A DNA stretch of 32,447 nucleotides from the NCBI RefSeq assembly GCF_000834655.1, contig NZ_JXQQ01000024.1:1-32447 (forward strand), in the 5' to 3' direction. The notes under the pieces were generated by a model. It did not search any database. It was not told where the DNA came from and saw only the letters and a program-made list of their open reading frames with translations. This DNA comes from Variovorax paradoxus (lineage in GTDB: Bacteria > Pseudomonadota > Gammaproteobacteria > Burkholderiales > Burkholderiaceae_C). This document shows, piece after piece, positions 24,836-31,590 of this stretch (position 1 is its first letter; every line of letters starts with the position of its first letter). The position numbers and the translations under genes were made by a program.

Positions 24836-25266
24836 GAGGGCTGCTCCAGTGCAATCAGTTCGTCCAGCAGGCCATAGAGCTGCGTGAGCTTGGCCTTGCC
24901 GAGCGACTTTTCCATCCAGTCGTAGTGGGCCTCGATGCTCGTGCCCAGTCGCTTGACCAGCTTCATGCCGTGCGGCGTGGCCTCGACCACGGTGCGGCGC
25001 TGGTCGGCGGGGTCGCGGGCGCGGGTGATGAGGTTGTCGCGCTCCATGCGGGCGAGCACGCCGGTGAGGCTCGGGCCGAGGATGAAGGCCTCGCGCGCAA
25101 CGCGGCCGGTATCGACCGCGCCGTGCTCGCCGAGCACGCGCAGCACGCGCCATTGCTGGTCGGACAGCGCGTGCTCGCGCAAGCTGGGCCGCGTGTGGGC
25201 CATCACGGCTTCGCGGGCCTGCAGCAGCAGGCGCGGCAGATTGCGGTGGGTGAACGTTGTGCTCAA
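24832..25266 (-). CDS. hpaR: HpaR, MarR-family repressor of the homoprotocatechuate operon
   Basis: A MarR-type winged-helix regulator of 144 residues, first gene of the operon. The N-terminal FTHRNLPRLLLQAREAVM and LREHALSDQQWRVLRVL segments are typical of HpaR. The recognition helix lies in GPSLTGVLARMERDNL and the wing in RDPADQRRTVVEAT. The start codon is a TTG at 25266, preceded by an AAGAGG ribosome binding site; the first in-frame ATG would remove the conserved HRNLP segment. HpaR proteins repress the hpa promoter and are released by pathway acids such as 4-hydroxyphenylacetate or homoprotocatechuate. A perfect palindrome 22 bp upstream of the start is the probable operator, implying autoregulation of the whole operon. 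Confidence 0.92.
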   Translation of the reverse strand: MSTTFTHRNLPRLLLQAREAVMAHTRPSLREHALSDQQWRVLRVLGEHGAVDTGRVAREAFILGPSLTGVLARMERDNLITRARDPADQRRTVVEATPHGMKLVKRLGTSIEAHYDWMEKSLGKAKLTQLYGLLDELIALEQPS

Positions 25267-25288
25267 AAGCTGTGCCTCTTCAAATTAC

Positions 25289-25300
25289 TTAACATGTTAA
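25289..25300. promoter_or_regulatory. Probable HpaR operator
   Basis: TTAACATGTTAA is a perfect 12-bp palindrome in an AT-rich island of the 99-bp hpaR-radA gap. Symmetry extends imperfectly outward by about four bases on each side. Size and AT-rich character suit a MarR-type dimer. It overlaps the predicted -10 element of the hpaR promoter, so binding would block transcription initiation. An effect on the divergent radA promoter is possible but less direct. Confidence 0.7.
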
Positions 25301-25322
25301 ATGATTGGCCATTTCTTTCCAA
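25294..25322 (-). promoter_or_regulatory. Predicted sigma-70 promoter of the hpa operon
   Basis: On the minus strand a TTGGAA -35 hexamer (25317-25322) is separated by exactly 17 bp from a TAACAT -10 hexamer (25294-25299). Each matches the consensus at four of six positions. The -10 lies inside the palindrome at 25289-25300. Transcription would begin about 20 bases before the hpaR TTG. This is a motif prediction only. Confidence 0.5.
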
Positions 25323-25365
25323 GCCGTCGGCCATCAGGGTTTGTGCGGACACCTAAACTCGACGG

Positions 25366-26754
25366 ATGGCCAAGGACAAATCTCTCTTCGTCTGCAGCGA
25401 ATGCGGCGGCACCAGCCCCAAATGGCTCGGCAAATGCCCCAGCTGCGGCGCCTGGAACACATTGATCGAACAGGTCGCGGGCAGCAACGCACCGGCCAAC
25501 AACCGTTTCGGCACGCAGTTCTCTCCGCTGGCGGGCGTCACTGAACTGGCCACGCTCTCGGAGATCGAGGCGACCGACATCGCGCGCACGCCCACCGGCA
25601 TCGACGAACTCGACCGCGTGCTGGGCGGCGGCATCGTCTCGGGCGGCGTGACGCTCATCGGCGGCGACCCGGGCATCGGCAAGTCGACGCTCCTGCTGCA
25701 GGCGGTCGATGCGCTGCAGCGCGCAGGGCAGAACGCGCTCTATGTGACGGGCGAGGAAAGCGGCGCGCAGGTCGCGCTGCGCTCGCGCCGGCTCGGGCTC
25801 GACCACTCGCAGGTGCAGGTGCTCGCCGAGATCCAGCTCGAGAAGATCATCGCCACGCTCGACGCCACGCGGCCCGCGATCGCGGTGATCGATTCCATTC
25901 AGACGGTGTATTCAGACCAGCTCACCTCGGCCCCCGGCTCGGTGGCGCAGGTGCGCGAATGCGCGGCGCATCTCACGCGCTTCGCCAAGACCAGCGGCAC
26001 GGCCGTGGTGCTGGTGGGCCACGTCACCAAGGAGGGCGCGCTCGCGGGCCCGCGTGTGCTGGAGCACATGGTCGACACGGTGCTGTATTTCGAGGGCGAC
26101 ACGCATTCGAGCTTTCGCCTCGTGCGCGCCATCAAGAACCGCTTCGGCGCGGTCAACGAGATCGGCGTGTTCGCCATGACCGAGCGGGGCTTGAAGGGCG
26201 TGGCCAACCCGAGCGCGATCTTCCTGAGCCAGCATGCCGAGCCGGTGCCGGGCAGCGTGGTGCTGGTCACGCTGGAGGGCACGCGGCCGATGCTGGTGGA
26301 AATCCAGGCGCTGGTCGACAACGGAGGGCCGAGCCCGCGGCGCCTGTCGGTGGGCCTGGACCGCGACCGCCTCGCGATGCTGCTGGCGGTGCTGCACCGC
26401 CATGCGGGCGTGGCCTGCATGGACCAGGACGTGTTCGTGAACGCGGTGGGCGGCGTGCGCATCAGCGAGCCCGCGGCCGACCTGGCCGTGATGCTCGCCA
26501 TCACCTCGAGCCTGCGCGGCAAGCCGCTGCCCAAGGGCTTCATCGCCTTCGGCGAGGTGGGTCTGGCCGGTGAGGTGCGTCCCGCGCCGCGCGGGCAGGA
26601 GCGTCTGCGCGAAGCCGCCAAGCTGGGCTTCAGCATCGCGGTGGTGCCCAAGGCCAACGCACCGCGCAAGGGTTCGAAAGAGATCGAAGGCCTGACCATC
26701 CACCCCGTCGAACGCATCGAAGAGGCGATGGACGTGGTCCGCCGCCTCGATTGA
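25366..26754 (+). CDS. radA: DNA repair protein RadA
   Basis: A 462-residue RecA-related DnaB-type helicase that acts in branch migration during homologous recombination. An N-terminal C4 zinc finger uses Cys10, Cys13, Cys24 and Cys27. The Walker A motif GDPGIGKST spans residues 100-108, the RadA-specific KNRFG motif lies at 257-261, and the C-terminal part is the Lon-protease-like domain ending in HPVERIEEAMDVVRRL. The length is normal for the family. It is divergent from hpaR across 99 bp. No Shine-Dalgarno sequence precedes the ATG; a TAAACT hexamer six bases upstream is the only promoter-like element seen. Confidence 0.97.
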   Translation: MAKDKSLFVCSECGGTSPKWLGKCPSCGAWNTLIEQVAGSNAPANNRFGTQFSPLAGVTELATLSEIEATDIARTPTGIDELDRVLGGGIVSGGVTLIGGDPGIGKSTLLLQAVDALQRAGQNALYVTGEESGAQVALRSRRLGLDHSQVQVLAEIQLEKIIATLDATRPAIAVIDSIQTVYSDQLTSAPGSVAQVRECAAHLTRFAKTSGTAVVLVGHVTKEGALAGPRVLEHMVDTVLYFEGDTHSSFRLVRAIKNRFGAVNEIGVFAMTERGLKGVANPSAIFLSQHAEPVPGSVVLVTLEGTRPMLVEIQALVDNGGPSPRRLSVGLDRDRLAMLLAVLHRHAGVACMDQDVFVNAVGGVRISEPAADLAVMLAITSSLRGKPLPKGFIAFGEVGLAGEVRPAPRGQERLREAAKLGFSIAVVPKANAPRKGSKEIEGLTIHPVERIEEAMDVVRRLD

Positions 26755-26764
26755 TTCTTCTGGG

Positions 26765-26799
26765 AAAAAAATGCCCGGCGCGTCAGTGACGCGCCGGGC
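26765..26799 (-). terminator. Intrinsic terminator between radA and the opposing lipoprotein gene
   Basis: A nearly unbroken palindrome at 26773-26799 (13-bp arms starting GCCCGGCGCGTCA around a single central base) is followed on the minus strand by a T run (seven A residues at 26765-26771 on the plus strand). This makes a strong rho-independent terminator for the minus-strand lipoprotein gene. Its GC stem may also stop or stabilise the radA transcript coming the other way, although no T run follows on that side. Confidence 0.85.
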
Positions 26800-26807
26800 C
26801 ACCCTCC

Positions 26808-27263
26808 CTATCCCCCGATGTGCATCGTGAACGCCGGCCCGCTGTTGAGCACGCATTGGCCGCTGCCCAACGTGGCCGAGTTCATCGTGTACTGGCAACT
26901 CAGGTTGCCGCCGCGATTGCCGCTGGCGTTCGCCACACCGGCACTTCGCGAGCCGGCAACCCGGGTCGCCTCTCCCTGAAACTGTTCACCGCCGATCTGC
27001 GCATTGAAATGGCCGCGGCCGTTCATGTCGTTGGTCACCGTGCCTGCCACCGTTCCGTAGCGCGCCGCTTCGGCGTTCGACGGGTACAGGCGTGCACTGA
27101 AGCTCTGCGCGATCGGTCCCGGTGCAACGGCATAGGCCTGCGAAGGCGGCGCCGCGGGTGCGGGTTGTGCGATGGGTACCACGTAGCAACCGCTGAGGAC
27201 GGCAGCCGTGAGCGTGGCGGCGAGAGTGAGACGAACGAAGGTGACGGAACGCGGAATGGTCAT
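26808..27263 (-). CDS. Putative lipoprotein of unknown function
   Basis: A 151-residue protein with a lipoprotein signal peptide; the lipobox is Leu23-Ser-Gly-Cys26. A short Pro/Ala-rich spacer follows, then a glycine- and asparagine-rich domain likely to be beta-structured (ARYGTVAGTVTNDMNGRGHF, EQFQGEATRVAGSRSAG). Two cysteines near the end (LSCQYTMNSATLGSGQCVL) could form a disulfide. I do not recognise a named family, although small envelope proteins with a similar final half are frequent in Burkholderiales. The ATG at 27263 is chosen because it begins the signal peptide; the open frame extends upstream without similarity. It ends just before the terminator at 26765-26799. Confidence 0.75.
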   Translation of the reverse strand: MTIPRSVTFVRLTLAATLTAAVLSGCYVVPIAQPAPAAPPSQAYAVAPGPIAQSFSARLYPSNAEAARYGTVAGTVTNDMNGRGHFNAQIGGEQFQGEATRVAGSRSAGVANASGNRGGNLSCQYTMNSATLGSGQCVLNSGPAFTMHIGG

Positions 27264-27457
27264 ACGCTTTTCTGTGGCCCGGGTTGATGCCCGTGCGGTG
27301 AAATGTGCCGCGTCGCGCCATCGCGGCATGTGCATTTCGATACGAGTACCGTTTTTTGCCCCCGGTGGTAGCCACGGCCGATACAGCAGAATCGCGCGCC
27401 GATCGATATGCGAACTTTCGAGTGAATCGAGAAGGCGAACAGCAGCGAGCGGCGACA

Positions 27458-27892
27458 ATGCGCGCCATGAATTTCCAGAAATTGCTTGTGCCCGTGGGCG
27501 GCATCGTTCTTCTTGCGCTGGCGTGGCGCAGCTACGGCTGGGCCGGTGTCGCACTCACCGGCGGGGTCATCGTGATGTTCCTGCTGCTGCATTTCAATCG
27601 CGCGATGCAGGTGCTCAAGCGCGCTGCCGACCGGCCCGTGGGTTATGTCGCAAGCGCAGTGATGCTCAACGCCAAGCTCAAGCAGGGCGTGACGCTGATG
27701 CACGTCATCGCCATGACGCGCGCGCTCGGCGAACTGCGCTCGCCCCCCGACACGCAACCCGAGCTCTACCGCTGGACCGACACGGGCGGCTCTTACGTCG
27801 ATGCCGTGTTCAACGCCGGCAAGCTGCAGAGCTGGCAGATGACGCGGCCCGAGGCGCCGGCCGAAGAAGAAACGCAGACTCCCGCGAACTGA
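27458..27892 (+). CDS. Small membrane protein of unknown function
   Basis: A protein of 144 residues from the ATG at 27458, or 141 from the in-frame ATG at 27467 (MNFQKLLVPVGG); the sequence does not decide between them. Residues about 9-50 form two adjacent membrane helices (VGGIVLLALAWRSYGWAGVALTGGVIVMFLLLHFN). A cytoplasmic tail follows with AADRPVGYVASAVMLNAKLKQGVTLMHVIAMTRALGE. The end is acidic and Thr/Glu-rich. I recall similar proteins in Comamonadaceae, sometimes labelled glycerate kinase, but nothing here supports a kinase. It is divergent from the lipoprotein gene (194-bp gap) and convergent with the LysR gene, with four bases between stops. Confidence 0.72.
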   Translation: MRAMNFQKLLVPVGGIVLLALAWRSYGWAGVALTGGVIVMFLLLHFNRAMQVLKRAADRPVGYVASAVMLNAKLKQGVTLMHVIAMTRALGELRSPPDTQPELYRWTDTGGSYVDAVFNAGKLQSWQMTRPEAPAEEETQTPAN

Positions 27893-27896
27893 CCGG

Positions 27897-28841
27897 CTAA
27901 CCCGCGCCGGCTCTGCGGCGCGGCTGGCGCCACGGCGGATTCGCCTTTGCATGATGGCGCGCCTCCTTGGCGAACTCCGCGCACATGTGGGTCATGAGGT
28001 CGGCCGAGCGATAGACGAGGTAGACGCCGAAGTCCGGCACCTCGTCGCTGATCGGCAGGCGCTCCAGCAGGTCGGGCTGCAGCCGCAGCGGCCCCGCGCC
28101 GTGAAAGACGAAATCCGACCACATGCTGATCAGGTCGGTCTGCGTGGCCAGTTGCAGGCCGAGCAGGTTCGACGCGCTCTGCACCATGCGCCGCGGCATC
28201 TCGAGCCCGTGCATGCGCATCATGCTCACCAGCGGGCTGCCGGCGTCGTCGATCGGGTCGAGCACCAGCCAGTCGGCGTCGACCAGCGTCCGCAGCTTGC
28301 GCACGCGCCGCAGTGGATGCCCGGCGCGCACCGACAGGTGCATTGCGACCGAGAAGAGCGGCTCCCACTGGAAATTGCCGGCGCCCGGACCGTTGCAGGT
28401 CGAGATCATTCCCAGGTCGAGCCGGCCTTCGCGCAGCCCCTCCAGGATCTGCTGCGGCCGCAGCTCGAAGCCGCGCAGCGCCACATTGGGAAAGCGCTGC
28501 CTGAACGAGGCCATCGCATCGGGCAGCGGCCCGCTGGAGGCCACTGCCGTGAAACCGATGTTGAGCTGCGCCTCGTCGTGCCCTCGGATGGCCTCGATGT
28601 CTTCCAGCGCGTGCCGCAGCTCCTGCTCGACCAGGCTCGCGCGCTTGACCAGCGCCACGCCGTAGGCCGTGAGGCTCACGCCGCGCGTGGATCGAACCAT
28701 CAGCGTCACGCCCAGCTCGCGCTCCAGTTCTGCAATGGTCTTGGACAGTGCCGGCTGCGTGGTGTGCAGGCTGCGCGCCGCTTCATGGATGCTGCCGTTC
28801 TGTGCAACGGCCAGAAGAACACGCAGTTGTTGCAGCTTCAT
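27897..28841 (-). CDS. LysR-family regulator divergent from the MHS transporter gene
   Basis: A 314-residue LysR-type regulator. The N-terminal winged helix-turn-helix covers about residues 1-60 (LAVAQNGSIHEAARSLHTTQPALSKTIAELERELG), followed by a substrate-binding domain beginning at LNIGFTAVASSGPLPDA. The C-terminal tail is rich in Arg and Pro. It is divergent from the transporter/amidohydrolase pair, the classical arrangement for a LysR activator and its target operon, with a 167-bp shared control region holding an inverted repeat at 28883-28932. The inducer is probably the substrate imported by the neighbouring transporter. Confidence 0.9.
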   Translation of the reverse strand: MKLQQLRVLLAVAQNGSIHEAARSLHTTQPALSKTIAELERELGVTLMVRSTRGVSLTAYGVALVKRASLVEQELRHALEDIEAIRGHDEAQLNIGFTAVASSGPLPDAMASFRQRFPNVALRGFELRPQQILEGLREGRLDLGMISTCNGPGAGNFQWEPLFSVAMHLSVRAGHPLRRVRKLRTLVDADWLVLDPIDDAGSPLVSMMRMHGLEMPRRMVQSASNLLGLQLATQTDLISMWSDFVFHGAGPLRLQPDLLERLPISDEVPDFGVYLVYRSADLMTHMCAEFAKEARHHAKANPPWRQPRRRAGAG

Positions 28842-28882
28842 GGTGCCTCGGCCTCCCGGAAAACGCTGTCTTGGTACTTGTC

Positions 28883-28932
28883 CCGATAGCCAGGAAGGCC
28901 CCTTTTCGGCGGGGATTCCATTTGGTTATCGG
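28883..28932. promoter_or_regulatory. Inverted repeat in the LysR/MHS intergenic region, possible operator
   Basis: CCGATAGCCA (28883-28892) and TGGTTATCGG (28923-28932) are inverted copies with one mismatch, 30 bp apart. Between them CCCC at 28899-28902 can pair with GGGG at 28911-28914. The position, 49 bp from the LysR start and 76 bp from the transporter start, suits a LysR binding region. No convincing -35/-10 pair was identified. Confidence 0.45.
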
Positions 28933-29008
28933 CATGAAAATATGTGATTCTGCGCTGGCGCGCTTTGCCTGAATACTCCGCCGCAACCCTGTTCGTGGAG
29001 ACGATTCG

Positions 29009-30340
29009 ATGCGTGAAGCCACCCTGCCTGCAAGCCCGATCCTGGGCCCTTCCTCGGCGCCTGCCGTGCCTTCTTCCGATGCCGCGCACGGCAAGGGCAA
29101 GCAGAGCCAGTTCCGCCTGATCGCAGCCTGTTCGCTGGGCAATGCGCTGGAGATGTACGACTTCACCGTCTACAGCTTCTTCGCGCTCCTGATCGGCAAG
29201 CTGTTCTTCCCGTCGGACAGTCCCTATGGCTCGCTGCTGCTGGCCGTGGCCACCTTCGGCATCGGCTTCGTGATGCGGCCGCTGGGCGGCGTGATCATCG
29301 GCAACTACGCCGACCGCAAGGGGCGCAAGGCTGCTATGACGCTGACCATCGGCCTCATGGTTATCGGCACGCTGTGCATCGCGCTGGCGCCCAGCTATGC
29401 CTCGGCCGGCGTGTTCGGCTCGCTGATGATCGTCGCGGGGCGCCTGCTGCAGGGGTTCTCGCTCGGCGGCGAAGTGGGCGCCGCCACCTCGATGCTCATG
29501 GAGGCGGGCGGCGTCAGGGGGCGCGGCTTTCGCGTGAGCTGGCAGCTCGCGAGCCAGGGCGTGTCGGCGCTGCTGGGTGCGCTCACGGGCGCCGCGCTGT
29601 ATGCCGCGCTGCCCCAGGCGTCGCTCGAGAGCTGGGGCTGGCGCGTGCCGTTCCTGCTCGGCCTGCTGATCGCGCCGGTGGGCCTCTACATCCGCGCCAA
29701 CCTCGAAGAGACGCACCAGGCCGAGAGCCATGAATCCAGCCCCATCGGCCGGCTGCTGCGCGAGCACGGCGGCACGGTGCTCAAGGGCATCTTCGCCACC
29801 ACCGCGGGCACGGCGACCATGTACCTGGTCGTGTTCTTCATGCCGACCTACATGATCCGCGTGCTGCACATGCCGCCGTCGCTGTCGCTGCTGTCGGGCT
29901 GCGTCACGGGCATCACGCTGTTCGTGGTGTCCCTGGTGGCGGGTCGCCTGGCCGACCGCCTGCCGAACCGCAAGCCGCTGGTGATCGGCTCGCTGCTGTT
30001 CAGCGTGATCGCCGTGTATCCGGTGTTCTGGCTCATCAGCCACTACCCGAGCGTGCCGCTGGTGCTGTGCCTCTCGGCGCTGCTGACGGCGAGCGTCAAC
30101 ATCGGCACCACGCCCATGTTCCTCATGCTGCTGGAGATGCTGCCGATCGGCGTGCGCGCCAGCGGCATCTCGGTGATCTACAGCATCGGCGTGACGGTCT
30201 TCGGCGGGACCTCGCAATTCATCGTGACCTGGCTGCTCGCCAGGACAGGCAACCCGATGTCGCCGGCCTTCTACATGATGGTGTGCGGCGCACTGAGCCT
30301 CTGCGCACTCCTGAGCCTGCGCGAACGCAAGGCCCCCTGA
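29009..30340 (+). CDS. MFS transporter of the metabolite:H+ symporter (MHS) family
   Basis: A 443-residue inner-membrane symporter with about twelve membrane helices. MHS hallmarks include SLGNALEMYDFTVYSFFALLIG in the first helix, the GNYADRKGRKAAM loop between helices 2 and 3, and GEVGAATSMLMEAGG. Family members take up small carboxylates such as citrate, alpha-ketoglutarate, shikimate, proline/betaine or aromatic acids. A hydrophilic N-terminal lead of about 30 residues precedes the first helix. The ATG at 29009 has a GGAG ribosome binding site eight bases upstream (28997-29000). The M20 amidohydrolase gene follows after 28 bp, so the pair likely imports and hydrolyses one compound. Confidence 0.92.
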   Translation: MREATLPASPILGPSSAPAVPSSDAAHGKGKQSQFRLIAACSLGNALEMYDFTVYSFFALLIGKLFFPSDSPYGSLLLAVATFGIGFVMRPLGGVIIGNYADRKGRKAAMTLTIGLMVIGTLCIALAPSYASAGVFGSLMIVAGRLLQGFSLGGEVGAATSMLMEAGGVRGRGFRVSWQLASQGVSALLGALTGAALYAALPQASLESWGWRVPFLLGLLIAPVGLYIRANLEETHQAESHESSPIGRLLREHGGTVLKGIFATTAGTATMYLVVFFMPTYMIRVLHMPPSLSLLSGCVTGITLFVVSLVAGRLADRLPNRKPLVIGSLLFSVIAVYPVFWLISHYPSVPLVLCLSALLTASVNIGTTPMFLMLLEMLPIGVRASGISVIYSIGVTVFGGTSQFIVTWLLARTGNPMSPAFYMMVCGALSLCALLSLRERKAP

Positions 30341-30368
30341 CATTCCTTCACCGAACCGGACACAGCCC

Positions 30369-31580
30369 ATGACTCGCGAACTCAGCCCCCAGACCACCAG
30401 GCTCCTGTCGCGCCTGCTCCCGCAGGCCGACATCGACACCCAGGCCTTCGTCGACATCCGCCGGCAGATCCACGCCAACCCCGAACTCGGCTTCGAGGTG
30501 AGTGCGACCGCCGGACTGGTCGCCAACCTGCTGCGCGAATGGGGCTACGAGGTGCACACGGGCATCGGCAAGACCGGCATCGTGGCGCAGATGAAGGTCG
30601 GCAACGGCACGCGGCGGCTGGGTATCCGCGCAGACATGGATGCGCTCCCTGTCGTCGAGGCCACGGGCCTGCCGTACGCCAGCAAGACCCACGGCCGCAT
30701 GCACGCCTGCGGCCACGACGGCCATACCGCCATCCTGCTCGCGGCCGCCAAGGCGCTGGCGGCGCGCCGCGATTTCGACGGCACGCTGAACCTGATCTTC
30801 CAGCCCGACGAAGAAAACCTCTGCGGTGCGCGCGCGATGATCCAGGACGGCCTCTTCGAGCGCTTTCCCTGCGATGCGGTCTACGCGCTGCACAACGCGC
30901 CGGGCGTTCCGGTCGGCAGCTTCCTGGTGATCGAGGGGCCGGTCACGCTGTCCTCGGACGTGGCCGATGTCACGCTCAAAGGGGTCGGTGGGCATGGCGC
31001 CATGCCGCACCTCTCGCGCGACCCGGTGCCGGCCGCCGCCGCGGTGGTGACGGCCCTGCAGACCGTGGTGGCGCGCAACGTGACGCCGGGCGACACGGCC
31101 GTCGTGTCGGTCGGCTTCATCCGCGGCGGTGCCACGCACAACGTGATTCCGCAATCGGTGGCGCTCGGCCTCAATGTGCGGGCGGCGCGGCCCGGGACGC
31201 GCGCGGTGGTCGAGCAGCGCATCCGCGAGATCGTGGGCCTCACCGCGCAGGCGCATGGCGTGACGGCGGAGATCGACTACCGCCAGCTCGTGCCGCCGGT
31301 GGTCAACACCGCGGCCGAGTGCCGGCTGATGGCGCAGGTCTGCGCCGAGCTCGTCGGTGCGGAGCACGTCGTCACCGAGGCGCCGAAGGGCTTTGCGGGC
31401 AGCGAGGACTTCGCCTGGATGCTCGCCGAGTTGCCGGGCTGCTACGTGCTCCTGGGCAACGGGGAGGGCGAATTCGGCGGTTGCATGGTGCACAACCCCG
31501 GCTACGACTTCAACGACCAGGTGCTGCCGCTGGGCGCCGCCTGCTGGGTGCGCCTCGCGCAGACCTACCTGGTCGCCTGA
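30369..31580 (+). CDS. M20-family amidohydrolase (hippurate hydrolase/aminoacylase-like)
   Basis: A 403-residue cytoplasmic dimetal peptidase-family enzyme that cleaves N-acyl amino acids or related amides. The metal ligands are visible: Cys114 and His116 in MHACGHDGH, Glu148-Glu149, His175 in ALHNAPG and His375 in MVHNPGYDFND. The GIRADMDALPV motif holds the catalytic aspartate. The usual FQPAEE sequence reads FQPDEEN here, and the glycine-rich continuation is LCGARAMI; both glutamates are kept, so activity is expected. The central dimerisation domain begins around residue 185 (VTLKGVGGHGAMPH). It is in one operon with the MHS transporter and ends ten bases from the opposing rdgC gene. Confidence 0.93.
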   Translation: MTRELSPQTTRLLSRLLPQADIDTQAFVDIRRQIHANPELGFEVSATAGLVANLLREWGYEVHTGIGKTGIVAQMKVGNGTRRLGIRADMDALPVVEATGLPYASKTHGRMHACGHDGHTAILLAAAKALAARRDFDGTLNLIFQPDEENLCGARAMIQDGLFERFPCDAVYALHNAPGVPVGSFLVIEGPVTLSSDVADVTLKGVGGHGAMPHLSRDPVPAAAAVVTALQTVVARNVTPGDTAVVSVGFIRGGATHNVIPQSVALGLNVRAARPGTRAVVEQRIREIVGLTAQAHGVTAEIDYRQLVPPVVNTAAECRLMAQVCAELVGAEHVVTEAPKGFAGSEDFAWMLAELPGCYVLLGNGEGEFGGCMVHNPGYDFNDQVLPLGAACWVRLAQTYLVA

Positions 31581-31590
31581 ACGCCTTCGG

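Noticed and set aside
27305..27457. An earlier start for the small membrane protein
   Set aside because: The 51 additional residues lack any family-like pattern and lie in what looks like the divergent promoter region.
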